Assembly: GCA_027078475.1 (NCBI GenBank)
Contig: JALWYH010000058.1
Coordinates: forward strand, 1-62,735
Reading direction: 5' to 3'
DNA: 62,735 bases
DNA from: Thermoproteota archaeon
Lineage (GTDB): Archaea; Korarchaeota; Korarchaeia; Korarchaeales; Korarchaeaceae
Positions 48,046-56,436 of the stretch are shown here, piece by piece (position 1 is the stretch's first letter; the number at the start of each line of letters is the position of its first letter). Below the pieces are notes generated by a model, which saw only the letters and a list, made by a program, of their open reading frames with translations, was not told the origin of the DNA and did not search any database. The position numbers and the translations under genes were made by a program.

Positions 48046-50937
48046 ATGAATGCACGAAATATATTCGATCTATTTCCGGATTGCCTGAAGAAGGCTATAA
48101 AGGATAGAGGGATAGACGAGCCAACGGAGATTCAAGAGAAGGCCATTCCAGTGATCCTCTCTGGGATGAACTCCCTCTTGGTTGCGCCTACTGGTTCGGG
48201 CAAGACGGAGGCTGCGCTATGGCCCGTCCTCACCATGATGGCAAAGGATAGGGACCAAGGGGGATTCATTCTCCTCTACATAACCCCTCTAAGAGCTCTC
48301 AACAGGGATCTCGAGGAGAGGGTCACCTACTGGTCCTCCAGCTGTGGCTTTACCGTGGGAGTCAGGCATGGTGACACACCTAAAGCTGAGAGGGCCAGGC
48401 AGGCGAGATCCCCGCCTCGCATTCTGATAACAACCCCGGAAACACTGTTGATCATAATGTCCGGTCCCAAGATATCCCAGTGGTTGAGGAACGTGAGGTA
48501 CGTGATAGTCGACGAGGTTCACGAGCTCTTAGATGACAAGAGGGGTACTCAGCTCTCCCTCACATTGGAAAGGCTCGAGAGGATCGTTGGCAGGCCTTTC
48601 CAGAGGCTCATGCTCTCGGCATCTCTGGGAAACCCGGAGCTGGCCTTGAGGTACTTCTCCCACGGTAGGGAGGGGAGGATCATCCACTCTAGGGAGAGCA
48701 GGGAGATGGAGATACTCGTCACCTTTCCCGAACCATCGGAGAGAGATGCCCGACTATCCAAGAGGATGCTGCTGGAACCGGATGTGGTGGCTAGGGTTAG
48801 ACTGCTGGCAGATCTCATCAAGGAAGCTAGATCGGCCATAGTGTTCACAAACACAAGGTCCATGGCGGAGGCCCTAGGCTACCGAATGAGGAAAGCCTTC
48901 GAGGAGCTCAGGATACACGTGCATCACAGTTCCCTCTCCAAGGATGCTAGGATGGAGAGCGAATCCATGCTCAAGAGGGGTGAACTGTCGGCGGTGATAA
49001 GTACCAGTTCCCTAGAACTGGGAATAGATGTTGGTCATGTGGACTTGGTGGTCCAGTACGGCTCCCCGAGGCAGGCAATGAAGCTGCTCCAGAGGGTGGG
49101 GCGGTCCGGTCACGGGCCCGGGCGGAGGGCTCGTGGAGTCATCGTGGCCCAGGATTCTGATGACTACTTGGAGTCGATAGTCCTGGCCAGGAGGGCTCTA
49201 CATGGGGATCTCGAGGAACTAAGACCTCTAGAACGCTCTTACGATGTGCTCTACCATAGCACCATAGGTCTACTCCTAGTGGAGAGATCGATCCGGCTGG
49301 AGGACTTGGTGGAAATAGTCCGCAGGTCCTGGCCCTATAGGGAGATTACCGTGGAGGAGGTCAGGGAGCTATTCTCCTTCATGTCTAGGGCCTGGCCTAG
49401 GATCATCTGGTACGATGAGGTGGAGGACTCCGTGAAACGATACGGGGGTGGACTGGCCCACGAGTACTTCTTCTCCAACGTCTCCACCATACCCGACACG
49501 ATAACCTATCCGGTGATAGATGATACGACTGGCTTCTACATAGGGCAGCTGGATGAGACCTTCGTGCTGGAGTACCTGCTTCCCGGGGTGAAGTTCGTCT
49601 TCAGGGGTTCCGTCTGGAGGGTTAAGAGGATAGAAGGAGGCAGGATATTCGTCGAGCAGGTCTTCGACCCGGTGGGAGCAGTTCCGAGCTGGATAGGGGA
49701 GCAGCTTCCGGTAGCAAGGGAGACGGCCCTGGAAGTAGGGACAATAAGGAGGCTTACCGAGGAGTCGCTGCGTGGTGGAAGCTTGGGTCGCCTGATCGAG
49801 GAGTTGAGGAGTAGGTATCCCTCGATCCAGGAGGAAGACCTGAAAAGGGCGCTGGGGACCGTGATAGATCATATCTCCCAGGGATACCCCCTTCCCACTG
49901 ATAAGAGGATGGTGATAGAGGAGATCCCGGGTTCAGGAGTCGTGATACACTCAACCAATGGCAGCTTGGTGAACAGAACCTTGGGGAGGGCCATCTCCCT
50001 TCTGATATCTAGGGAGTTCAAGGTGGCTGTGAGGGTCTCCGAGGACCCATACAGGATAGTGATAATGGGGGTGAGCGGGGCCGCTGTTTCGGAAGCCCTC
50101 CGTCGCTTGGCAAGGGGAGGAAGGGACTTCTTGAAGGAGTCCGTGGAGAGGAGCTCCTTCTTCAGGATAAGGCTTCTCCATGTGGCGAAGAGGATGGGGT
50201 TGATCAGGGACACCGCCAGTTCCAGAATCATAAGCCTGAGCAAGCTGGCGAGCGCGTACGAGGGAACTCCGGTGTACAGGGAAGCGCTCAGGGAGGTTAT
50301 GACGAAGGATTTCGACGTTGAGGGGACCTTGGACCTGCTGGAATCCATAGCCTCGGGGAAGGTGGAGATCGTCACATCCGCCAAGAGAGGCCCCAGCCCC
50401 CTGTCCCTGCTGGGTCTGGAGAGGTCTGGCCTTCCCATGGAGATAATACCCCCGGCGGAGCTCAGCAGGAGGCTGCTTGAGAGCTTCAAGTATAGGATAC
50501 TCTCCCAGCAGGTGACCTTGGTTTGCTCCAATTGTTGGAGGTGGAGCATGGACACGACCGTATCGAGCCTCCTCGACATGGCGAGGGTTCCCAGATGCCC
50601 CATCTGCGGCAGTGGGAGGATAGCAGCCTTGTCCGGTTACTGGGCCTCAGAGGCCAAGGAGTACGTTGAGGAGTCCAAGAAGAGGGGGAAGCCCTCGGTC
50701 CCCAACTGGGAGCTGGCTAACAGGGTGTACGAACTTGGGAGCCTGACTGAGAGATACGGATTGCCAGCCGTGGTGGCGATGGCCGCCAGGGGGGTGGATC
50801 CCATCGATATAGAATGGCTCCTGTCAAGGCACGGGGAGCTGAGTGAGGACTTCATGGCCGAACTCGCCAAGGTGGAGACGGAGGCAATAAAGAGGAGGCT
50901 GACTGGGAAAAGGAGGAGAAGGAGAAGATCAAGGTAG
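48046..50937 (+). CDS. Lhr-type superfamily 2 helicase
   Basis: Large archaeal helicase acting on DNA or RNA-DNA hybrids. Walker A APTGSGKT at 47-54, DEVHELL near 155, SAS motif III, TSSLELGIDVG and QRVGRSGHGPG motif VI. The Lhr core with winged helix and a beta-sheet domain follows, and the C-terminal region has CSNCWRW and CPICGSGRI, a four-cysteine zinc finger seen in one archaeal subgroup. 963 aa. ATG just after an AT-rich TTTAAATG. The stop overlaps the convergent HPS gene. Confidence 0.93.
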   Translation: MNARNIFDLFPDCLKKAIKDRGIDEPTEIQEKAIPVILSGMNSLLVAPTGSGKTEAALWPVLTMMAKDRDQGGFILLYITPLRALNRDLEERVTYWSSSCGFTVGVRHGDTPKAERARQARSPPRILITTPETLLIIMSGPKISQWLRNVRYVIVDEVHELLDDKRGTQLSLTLERLERIVGRPFQRLMLSASLGNPELALRYFSHGREGRIIHSRESREMEILVTFPEPSERDARLSKRMLLEPDVVARVRLLADLIKEARSAIVFTNTRSMAEALGYRMRKAFEELRIHVHHSSLSKDARMESESMLKRGELSAVISTSSLELGIDVGHVDLVVQYGSPRQAMKLLQRVGRSGHGPGRRARGVIVAQDSDDYLESIVLARRALHGDLEELRPLERSYDVLYHSTIGLLLVERSIRLEDLVEIVRRSWPYREITVEEVRELFSFMSRAWPRIIWYDEVEDSVKRYGGGLAHEYFFSNVSTIPDTITYPVIDDTTGFYIGQLDETFVLEYLLPGVKFVFRGSVWRVKRIEGGRIFVEQVFDPVGAVPSWIGEQLPVARETALEVGTIRRLTEESLRGGSLGRLIEELRSRYPSIQEEDLKRALGTVIDHISQGYPLPTDKRMVIEEIPGSGVVIHSTNGSLVNRTLGRAISLLISREFKVAVRVSEDPYRIVIMGVSGAAVSEALRRLARGGRDFLKESVERSSFFRIRLLHVAKRMGLIRDTASSRIISLSKLASAYEGTPVYREALREVMTKDFDVEGTLDLLESIASGKVEIVTSAKRGPSPLSLLGLERSGLPMEIIPPAELSRRLLESFKYRILSQQVTLVCSNCWRWSMDTTVSSLLDMARVPRCPICGSGRIAALSGYWASEAKEYVEESKKRGKPSVPNWELANRVYELGSLTERYGLPAVVAMAARGVDPIDIEWLLSRHGELSEDFMAELAKVETEAIKRRLTGKRRRRRRSR

Positions 50938-51555
50938 AAGACCCGCCTCCCTCAGAATCTTGGCGGCGGCCTCCTTTGGGTCATCGGACTTAGTTATGGC
51001 TCTTCCCACCATGACGAAATCCGCCTTTCTCGCTACCTCGCCTATCGTGCCCTCGTTTATACCCCCGGCCACCCCTATCCTCACCCCGAGTTCCCTGACC
51101 GAGTCCAAGAGATCGTAGTCCGAGAAGACCCCCTCGTCGACCCCCTTGTGCAGGCAGATCCTATGAACTCCGAATTCAATAACCTCCCTCAACCTTGGGA
51201 TCGCATTCTCTAGGCCTAGGGTGTCGACCAGCACCTCTCCACCCGATTCCTCGGCCCTCCTGACCGCTTCCTTTATGGTCTCGTTCGGAGACACGGCCAT
51301 GACGCTCATGATGTCGGCCCCCGAGGAGAAAGCCAGATCGGCCTCTAGATAGCCGGTATCCATGGTCTTGGTATCCGCGAACAGCTTAAGATCGGGGAAG
51401 CGCTCCCTCATCCCCCTAACGGACCTCATTCCCTCCGACTTTATCAAGGGAGTCCCAATCTCTATCTCCCTGAAGCCAGCCTCGACGGCCTGTCCGGCTA
51501 TCCTCAGGGCCTCCTCTAGGGATACCAAGTCTAGGGAAAGGAACACCTCTACCAT
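50929..51555 (-). CDS. 3-hexulose-6-phosphate synthase (HPS/KGPDC family)
   Basis: TIM-barrel enzyme that joins formaldehyde and ribulose 5-phosphate or runs in reverse to make ribulose 5-phosphate, the usual pentose source in archaea lacking the oxidative pathway. Signature FADTKTMDTGYLEADLAFSSGADIMSVM and LVDTLGLEN, with HRICLHKGVDEG and GVAGGINEGTI. 208 aa from the ATG at 51555. No isomerase partner (PHI) is fused or adjacent. KGPDC activity cannot be excluded. Confidence 0.88.
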   Translation of the reverse strand: MVEVFLSLDLVSLEEALRIAGQAVEAGFREIEIGTPLIKSEGMRSVRGMRERFPDLKLFADTKTMDTGYLEADLAFSSGADIMSVMAVSPNETIKEAVRRAEESGGEVLVDTLGLENAIPRLREVIEFGVHRICLHKGVDEGVFSDYDLLDSVRELGVRIGVAGGINEGTIGEVARKADFVMVGRAITKSDDPKEAAAKILREAGLLP

Positions 51556-51821
51556 CGCGAGCCCCCCACCCATCGTCTAACCACGTAGATGAGGGCCAGA
51601 ATTAAAGCTAGTGAGATCAGGACCAGAGCCACGGTAACCTCCGGAGGCACATTCTCACCGGCCGCGAATATGAATGGGCCTATAACCACGACGAAGCCCC
51701 CTCCGGATCCGAGACCTCTGGAGTGAGACACCATCAGGGCCATGAACCCCATCATCATCAGGGATATCCCCATGAAGACGAGGAAGACCCTGACGAAGAT
51801 CCCTTCATCCACTTCGCTCAT
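51549..51821 (-). CDS. DUF131/TIGR00304 small membrane protein
   Basis: A 90-residue protein with two transmembrane helices (about 10-32 and 62-82) joined by a glycine-rich loop containing GGGFVVVIGPFIFAAGENV. This GP.pi.fG loop marks the TIGR00304 family of archaeal membrane proteins of unknown function. It overlaps the HPS start by 7 bases. A paralogue lies directly upstream. Confidence 0.75.
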   Translation of the reverse strand: MSEVDEGIFVRVFLVFMGISLMMMGFMALMVSHSRGLGSGGGFVVVIGPFIFAAGENVPPEVTVALVLISLALILALIYVVRRWVGGSRW

Positions 51822-52057
51822 GACCAGACCCCCATGAGCGCTATCATCGCCAGCATCAGCAGCAGGGACACGGCCACTAGGACGATGAGCAAGGAGGTCC
51901 TCACGTTCTTCCCGAAGACTATGGGTATGGGGCCGATGAGTATTATCCCCCCGACGCTGTAATCACCGAACTTTCTCGATGGTAAGATCAGAGCCAGGAC
52001 CACCAAGATGAGGCCCATCACTATCAGGAGAACTCCCATGAGATCGAGAGGGTTCAA
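51818..52057 (-). CDS. DUF131/TIGR00304 small membrane protein (paralogue)
   Basis: A 79-residue paralogue of its downstream neighbour: two membrane helices around VGGIILIGPIPIVFGKNV. The TTG at 52057 is used because GGAGGTG lies upstream and the codon follows the epimerase stop at 52062; ATG at 52039 would cut into the first helix. The two tandem copies share the loop motif but little else, so the duplication is old, or they form a hetero-oligomer. Confidence 0.72.
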   Translation of the reverse strand: MNPLDLMGVLLIVMGLILVVLALILPSRKFGDYSVGGIILIGPIPIVFGKNVRTSLLIVLVAVSLLLMLAMIALMGVWS

Positions 52058-52061
52058 ACCT

Positions 52062-53426
52062 TCACCTCCCCAACAGCTTCGAGAGCCTAGGCGAATCGAA
52101 GGGATCACCCCTCGCCCTCACTATCTCCCCCTCCATCAAGGGGGTGCTGGGTCCGAAGGGGAGAGGGCTGCCCGCTGGATCATACACGGACACGACCTCA
52201 TAACCCGTCATTTCGGCGAACTGGGAGATTGTGATTCCCCTCGCCCTTCCCCCAACGACGAATGCGACGTAGTGTGGGGATCCACCCCTGTAGTGAGGGG
52301 ACTCTGGTTTGAGTGACTTCAGGTCCCAGACCCTCCACAGGACATCGGCTATCCTCTTTGATGCTGTGCCATCCCCGAACGGGTTGGGAAGGCTCTCTAT
52401 AGTTCTCCTCACCTCCTCTTGGTACAGGTACTTTCTCACGGCCGAGACAATAGAGGAAGGGTTGGTCCCCACCACCTCACCGAAACCCAGCTCCACGATC
52501 TCCGGCCTCTCGGTATTATCCCTGAGAATCACGCATGGCTTCTTGAGGGTGGCCGATTCTTCTTGAACCCCACCCGAGTCGGTAGCCACCACGTCGGAGG
52601 CGGACAAAAGTCGGAGAAAGTCTAAGTAGCCGAGAGGATCCACCAGCATCACATGCTCCATCGATTTCAGCTCATCTAGGAGGCCGTAGGACCTGAGTCT
52701 CTTCTTGGTCCGGGGATGGAGTGGCCAGACCACGGTAACCTCATCCAGCTCTCTCAGCGCCTTGACTATGCCCAGCATCCTGTACTCCCTGTCGGCGTTC
52801 TCCTTCCTATGGACCGTGACTGTCATCAGGGGCTCACCCTCACTGACACCCAGATCCCTCAGAATGGTTGACTTCTCTATAGCTCCCAGCATCCTCTCCA
52901 CAACATCTACTATCGTGTTCCCACTGAGGATCACCCTTTTGGGTGGGTAGCCCTCCTCGCTGAGGTTGGACAGGGCCCTAGGTGTCGGGGCGAAATTCAA
53001 CGCGGCCAGATGATCTGCCGCTCTTCTGTTAACCTCCTCCGGCATGGTGAAGTCATAGCTCCGGAGCCCAGACTCTATATGGATAAAGGGGGTCTCGAGC
53101 TTGGAGGAAGCCAGTGCAGTCCCAAGGACGGAGTTCGTATCTCCCACAGAGAGGACCGCGTCTGGCTCGTAATTGACTATGACCTTGCCCATCTCCCTCA
53201 TCACCCCTGCTGTCTGCGCCATCTGATCGCCAGAGCCTATGCCCAAGTTCAGATCCGGTTCCTCGAGTCCGAGCTCTGAGAAGAAAATCTCGCTCATCTC
53301 CCAATCGTAGTGCTGTCCTGTGTGGACGAGGAAGAGTTCGGTCTCCCTAATCTTGGACAAGGCCTCATATACTGGCGCCATCTTGATTATCTCGGGCCTC
53401 GTGCCGACCGACAGGAGTAGCCTCAT
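52062..53426 (-). CDS. wecB: UDP-N-acetylglucosamine 2-epimerase with C-terminal TrkA_C-like extension
   Basis: Converts UDP-GlcNAc to UDP-ManNAc for surface polysaccharides or glycoproteins. Core features: VGTRPEIIKMAPVYEAL, VHTGQHYDWEMSE, HIESGLRSYDFTMPEEVNR, VTVHRKEN, TDSGGVQEESATLKKPCVILRDNTERPE. The usual enzyme ends near residue 375; here about 75 extra residues follow (VAFVVGGRARGITISQF to the end) whose pattern resembles an RCK/TrkA C-terminal domain. 454 aa. Confidence 0.92.
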   Translation of the reverse strand: MRLLLSVGTRPEIIKMAPVYEALSKIRETELFLVHTGQHYDWEMSEIFFSELGLEEPDLNLGIGSGDQMAQTAGVMREMGKVIVNYEPDAVLSVGDTNSVLGTALASSKLETPFIHIESGLRSYDFTMPEEVNRRAADHLAALNFAPTPRALSNLSEEGYPPKRVILSGNTIVDVVERMLGAIEKSTILRDLGVSEGEPLMTVTVHRKENADREYRMLGIVKALRELDEVTVVWPLHPRTKKRLRSYGLLDELKSMEHVMLVDPLGYLDFLRLLSASDVVATDSGGVQEESATLKKPCVILRDNTERPEIVELGFGEVVGTNPSSIVSAVRKYLYQEEVRRTIESLPNPFGDGTASKRIADVLWRVWDLKSLKPESPHYRGGSPHYVAFVVGGRARGITISQFAEMTGYEVVSVYDPAGSPLPFGPSTPLMEGEIVRARGDPFDSPRLSKLLGR

Positions 53427-53457
53427 GTCCCTTCGCTTCTCATTGACCTGTAATCAT

Positions 53458-53467
53458 TTTTAATAAA
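53458..53467 (+). promoter_or_regulatory. TATA box for the atpI gene
   Basis: TTTTAATAAA is centred 43 bp before the ATG at 53506, predicting a start near 53489 and a 17-nt leader that holds the GGTGAT ribosome-binding site. It lies in the divergent gap to wecB. Confidence 0.55.
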
Positions 53468-53505
53468 CGGAGGTGGACCTACCGGACACCTGAAAGGTGA
53501 TCTGC

Positions 53506-55908
53506 ATGCTCAAGCCGGAAAAGGTGGTCAGATTCTACGCTTACACGACCAAATTGCACGTGGACAGCATGGCCGAGGCCCTGATGGAGTTCGATGATGT
53601 CCACGTTGAACCCCCTGAGGGACTTCCAGGTGTTAAACCTCCAGAGAACATAGAAACTCCAGATCTCGACGCATATGAGGAGATAATCAGAGCTCTGGAG
53701 AGAACTAGTGCCCTGACAGGAATATCACTGGAAGATGTTTTAGAACATGCCAGATCTAATCCTTCTCAGGTCACTGATTACAGGAAGATGATCTCAGAAC
53801 TGGATGACCTAGTGGGAAAATATCTCTCTGTTAGGAGAGAGATAGAACTGGCCAAAAAGGCGAAATCGCTGCTGAGAGAGAGGATTCAGAGATTGAAAGA
53901 GCTGGAGGATAAGCTAGTTGAGCTAGAGTTGAAGATAAGGGAGTACTACGCGGCTGCACTTGAGATAACTGAGGAGGACCCTTCTAAGTTACGTCTGGGT
54001 AGGATGCTGCTGGAGACAGACAGGAGCCTCATGAGGGTCTCGTCGCTAATAAACGCGGCCCTGGATCCCTCCATGTCCATTGATGATATAAATGAGGTCC
54101 TGAAGAATGCACTCGAATCTCTGTCCGAAATAGAAACTAAATTATCAACCCTCCAGGATGAATTGACGGACAAGGAGGAGGTAGAGGAGATAAAAATCGG
54201 TATCCAAGATCTCATAGAAACACTTGAGGAGATAAAGAAGGAAATAGAAGTCTACATGATGAAGAGAGATAAACTATCTGAGCTCAGAGCGGTGGAGAGC
54301 CTCTGGAATAAAATGAGAGACACCATGAAGAGAGTACCCGAGCTGAGCCCCCTGTTAGCTGAGAGAGAACCGGCGATAGCCAAGGTGTCTCAACAGATAG
54401 CTGAGCTAGAAGAGGAAATCGGCAAGAGAGACAAACTCATAAGGGAAAAGCTACAGACGGCTAAGAAACTAATTGCTCAGGTGAGAGAGGACTTCGTGAA
54501 ACTCAGGGATAAGATGCTCTCCATCAAAGCTGTAGCTGCGGGAGAGGCCGAGCAGAGGGTATCTGAGCTTATAGAGAGTGCTAAACCAATAATTTCAGAG
54601 AGGGGTAAGTTAGAGGAGGAAATTGAGAAGTTAAAGAGACTAACCCGAAAGGAAGAGGTAGACAGGTTGAAGAACAGAGCAGAGGAACTATTATCTCATG
54701 TCAGAGAAATTGCGGCAATACTAGCTTCTGTAGCGCTCTCCCTAAAACCGAGAGCAACTCTTCAGAAACTGAAGAAGATGACTTACGAGGGAGAGGAAAT
54801 AGCGGTCGCGTCGGGATGGGTCCCCTCATCCAAGAGAGGAGATTTCGAGAGGACCATCAGGGATAAGCTGGGTAACTACGCGGCCTTAGAGTTCGAAGAG
54901 CCGAGAAAAGATGAGGGAGTCCCCTCCAAGGTCAAGTTACCCGCCATACTGAGACCTGTTCGGCTGCTAACCCATAGGCTTTACGGGTTACCCACCATAA
55001 GGGAACTGGATCCGACCCCAATAACGGCGATATTCTTCCCCCTAATGTTCGGTATGATGTACGGAGATGTGGGTCACGGACTCACATTGGCCCTCTTCGG
55101 CGCCCTGCTGTGGGGTAGATCCAGAGGGGCAATGAAGGAACTGGCTGGCTTGCTGATCTACTCGGGAATAGCCGCGGCATTCTTCGGATATCTATACGGC
55201 ATGGTATACTTCATTGAATTCACCGATCACCCCATACTCAGCCCCCTCCATGATACTATGAGACTGATGGCGGTCGCCCTCCTGTTCGGTGCTTTCGAGC
55301 TGATGGTCGGATTCGTGATCAATACCATCAACAAACTGCTTGAGGGAGACATCTTCGCCGCGCTGTTCGAGTACAAGGGAGTTGCTACGCTGATCATGTA
55401 TGCGGGCGCTGTCTACGCCGTTGTGAGGAACAATGCCGACATAGTGGGCACGATAACAGACCCGCTATTCATATCTATGGTAGTGCCCCTCCTCATAACG
55501 GCCATAGCTCCAGTGATAAGGTCTGTGAGAGAAGGGCACGGTGTAGGGGAGGGCATGTCCGAAATGATCGCGACCTTGCTAGAGAGCGTGCTGGCTCTCT
55601 TCAGCAATTCACTATCCTACATCAGGCTGGCCGCCTTCGCGGTGATTCACGAGGTCTTCGGTGTCCTGACGGCTCAACTCATACTAGGCAAGGAGATTGC
55701 AACCCTGGCCGATCTGGGATCCTTAATAGCCCCAGGGGCTTTGATTGGCTTCGTGTTCATGAATATAGCTGTCATGGGGCTCGAAGGAATGCTCTCATTC
55801 ATACAAGCCACTAGGTTGACATTCTACGAGTTCTTCTCAAAGTTCTACAAAGCGGCCGGGAGGGAGTTCAAGCGGGTCTCCGAACTTCTCGGACCCTCTC
55901 TCTCCTGA
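53506..55908 (+). CDS. atpI: A-type ATP synthase subunit I (a-subunit)
   Basis: Membrane stator that forms the ion half-channels. N-terminal soluble half (to about residue 470) is a long charged coiled coil interrupted by small alpha/beta lobes; the C-terminal half has about seven transmembrane helices, with SNSLSYIRLAAFAVIHEVFGVL holding the essential arginine. 800 aa. ATG at 53506 lies six bases beyond GGTGAT. Codon use in the coiled-coil half is visibly more A-rich (AGA, ATA, GAA) than in neighbouring genes. Confidence 0.93.
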   Translation: MLKPEKVVRFYAYTTKLHVDSMAEALMEFDDVHVEPPEGLPGVKPPENIETPDLDAYEEIIRALERTSALTGISLEDVLEHARSNPSQVTDYRKMISELDDLVGKYLSVRREIELAKKAKSLLRERIQRLKELEDKLVELELKIREYYAAALEITEEDPSKLRLGRMLLETDRSLMRVSSLINAALDPSMSIDDINEVLKNALESLSEIETKLSTLQDELTDKEEVEEIKIGIQDLIETLEEIKKEIEVYMMKRDKLSELRAVESLWNKMRDTMKRVPELSPLLAEREPAIAKVSQQIAELEEEIGKRDKLIREKLQTAKKLIAQVREDFVKLRDKMLSIKAVAAGEAEQRVSELIESAKPIISERGKLEEEIEKLKRLTRKEEVDRLKNRAEELLSHVREIAAILASVALSLKPRATLQKLKKMTYEGEEIAVASGWVPSSKRGDFERTIRDKLGNYAALEFEEPRKDEGVPSKVKLPAILRPVRLLTHRLYGLPTIRELDPTPITAIFFPLMFGMMYGDVGHGLTLALFGALLWGRSRGAMKELAGLLIYSGIAAAFFGYLYGMVYFIEFTDHPILSPLHDTMRLMAVALLFGAFELMVGFVINTINKLLEGDIFAALFEYKGVATLIMYAGAVYAVVRNNADIVGTITDPLFISMVVPLLITAIAPVIRSVREGHGVGEGMSEMIATLLESVLALFSNSLSYIRLAAFAVIHEVFGVLTAQLILGKEIATLADLGSLIAPGALIGFVFMNIAVMGLEGMLSFIQATRLTFYEFFSKFYKAAGREFKRVSELLGPSLS

Positions 55909-55915
55909 TAACAAA

Positions 55916-55928
55916 TTTTTTATTAATA
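55916..55928 (+). promoter_or_regulatory. T-run terminator of atpI and TATA box for atpK
   Basis: TTTTTATTAATAG follows the atpI stop by 7 bases. The T-run fits an archaeal terminator, and TTATTAAT predicts an atpK start near 55949. Separate promoters would help the excess of K subunits needed for the rotor ring. Confidence 0.5.
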
Positions 55929-55981
55929 GTAATCATGCACCCAGAGGTCTCCGCAGACGGAGATATGCCATGGGTGATCGT

Positions 55982-56311
55982 ATGGTCAGCGTGAGGAAGA
56001 AGAAACTACTGTCGTATGTGATATTGGGTCTTCCTCTACTACTCCTTCCCTTGTCGATTGTCAGTGCCGCTGCTGCATCACCTGAGGAGACTGCAGCCGG
56101 AGCTGGCGGTATGAAGTTCATAGGGGCCGCCGTCGCCATCCTCGGAAGCACAATCGCTGCGGGAATAGCTCTATATGGGGTGGCCATAGGTGGTAGTGCC
56201 CTTCTCGCTGAGAACCCTAATGCATTCACTCAGGTCCTTATATTGGGAGGTCTGGCAGAGGGAGTAGCAGTTTACGGCCTACTGGTGGCCTTCCTTATAC
56301 TGGGAGGCTGA
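55982..56311 (+). CDS. atpK: A-type ATP synthase subunit K (c-ring proteolipid)
   Basis: Rotor-ring proteolipid. A cleavable-type N-terminal signal peptide at residues 1-32 is followed by one hairpin of two helices. The ion-binding glutamate is in GGLAEGVAVYG of the second helix; GSALLAENPNAFTQ forms the loop. A single hairpin is the simple bacterial-like size, unlike the doubled subunits of many euryarchaea. ATG at 55982 is chosen for the GGTGAT three bases before; ATG at 55970 is possible. Confidence 0.93.
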   Translation: MVSVRKKKLLSYVILGLPLLLLPLSIVSAAAASPEETAAGAGGMKFIGAAVAILGSTIAAGIALYGVAIGGSALLAENPNAFTQVLILGGLAEGVAVYGLLVAFLILGG

Positions 56312-56436
56312 ACCCTCCCTATTTATTTACTCTAATCAGGAGTAGCCTTTCCTGCATTAACTTCCTGAGTTTCAATGATCCATGGGGCTTTGGGGAACTT
56401 ATGATGAGAAAATTTTAAGGAAAAATAAAAGATAAG

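Noticed and set aside
49869-50603. 244-codon open frame on the minus strand
   Set aside because: Antisense to the conserved Lhr C-terminal half; no recognisable motif, no ribosome-binding site or promoter.
53506-54900. A-rich codon use in the first half of atpI as a sign of gene transfer
   Set aside because: The shift follows the Glu/Lys/Ile-rich coiled-coil composition and ends where the membrane half begins, so composition explains it.
56401-56436. C/D box sRNA suggested by ATGATGA at 56401-56407
   Set aside because: No D box or second box pair follows at the right distance, and the stretch is a T/A-rich convergent terminator region.
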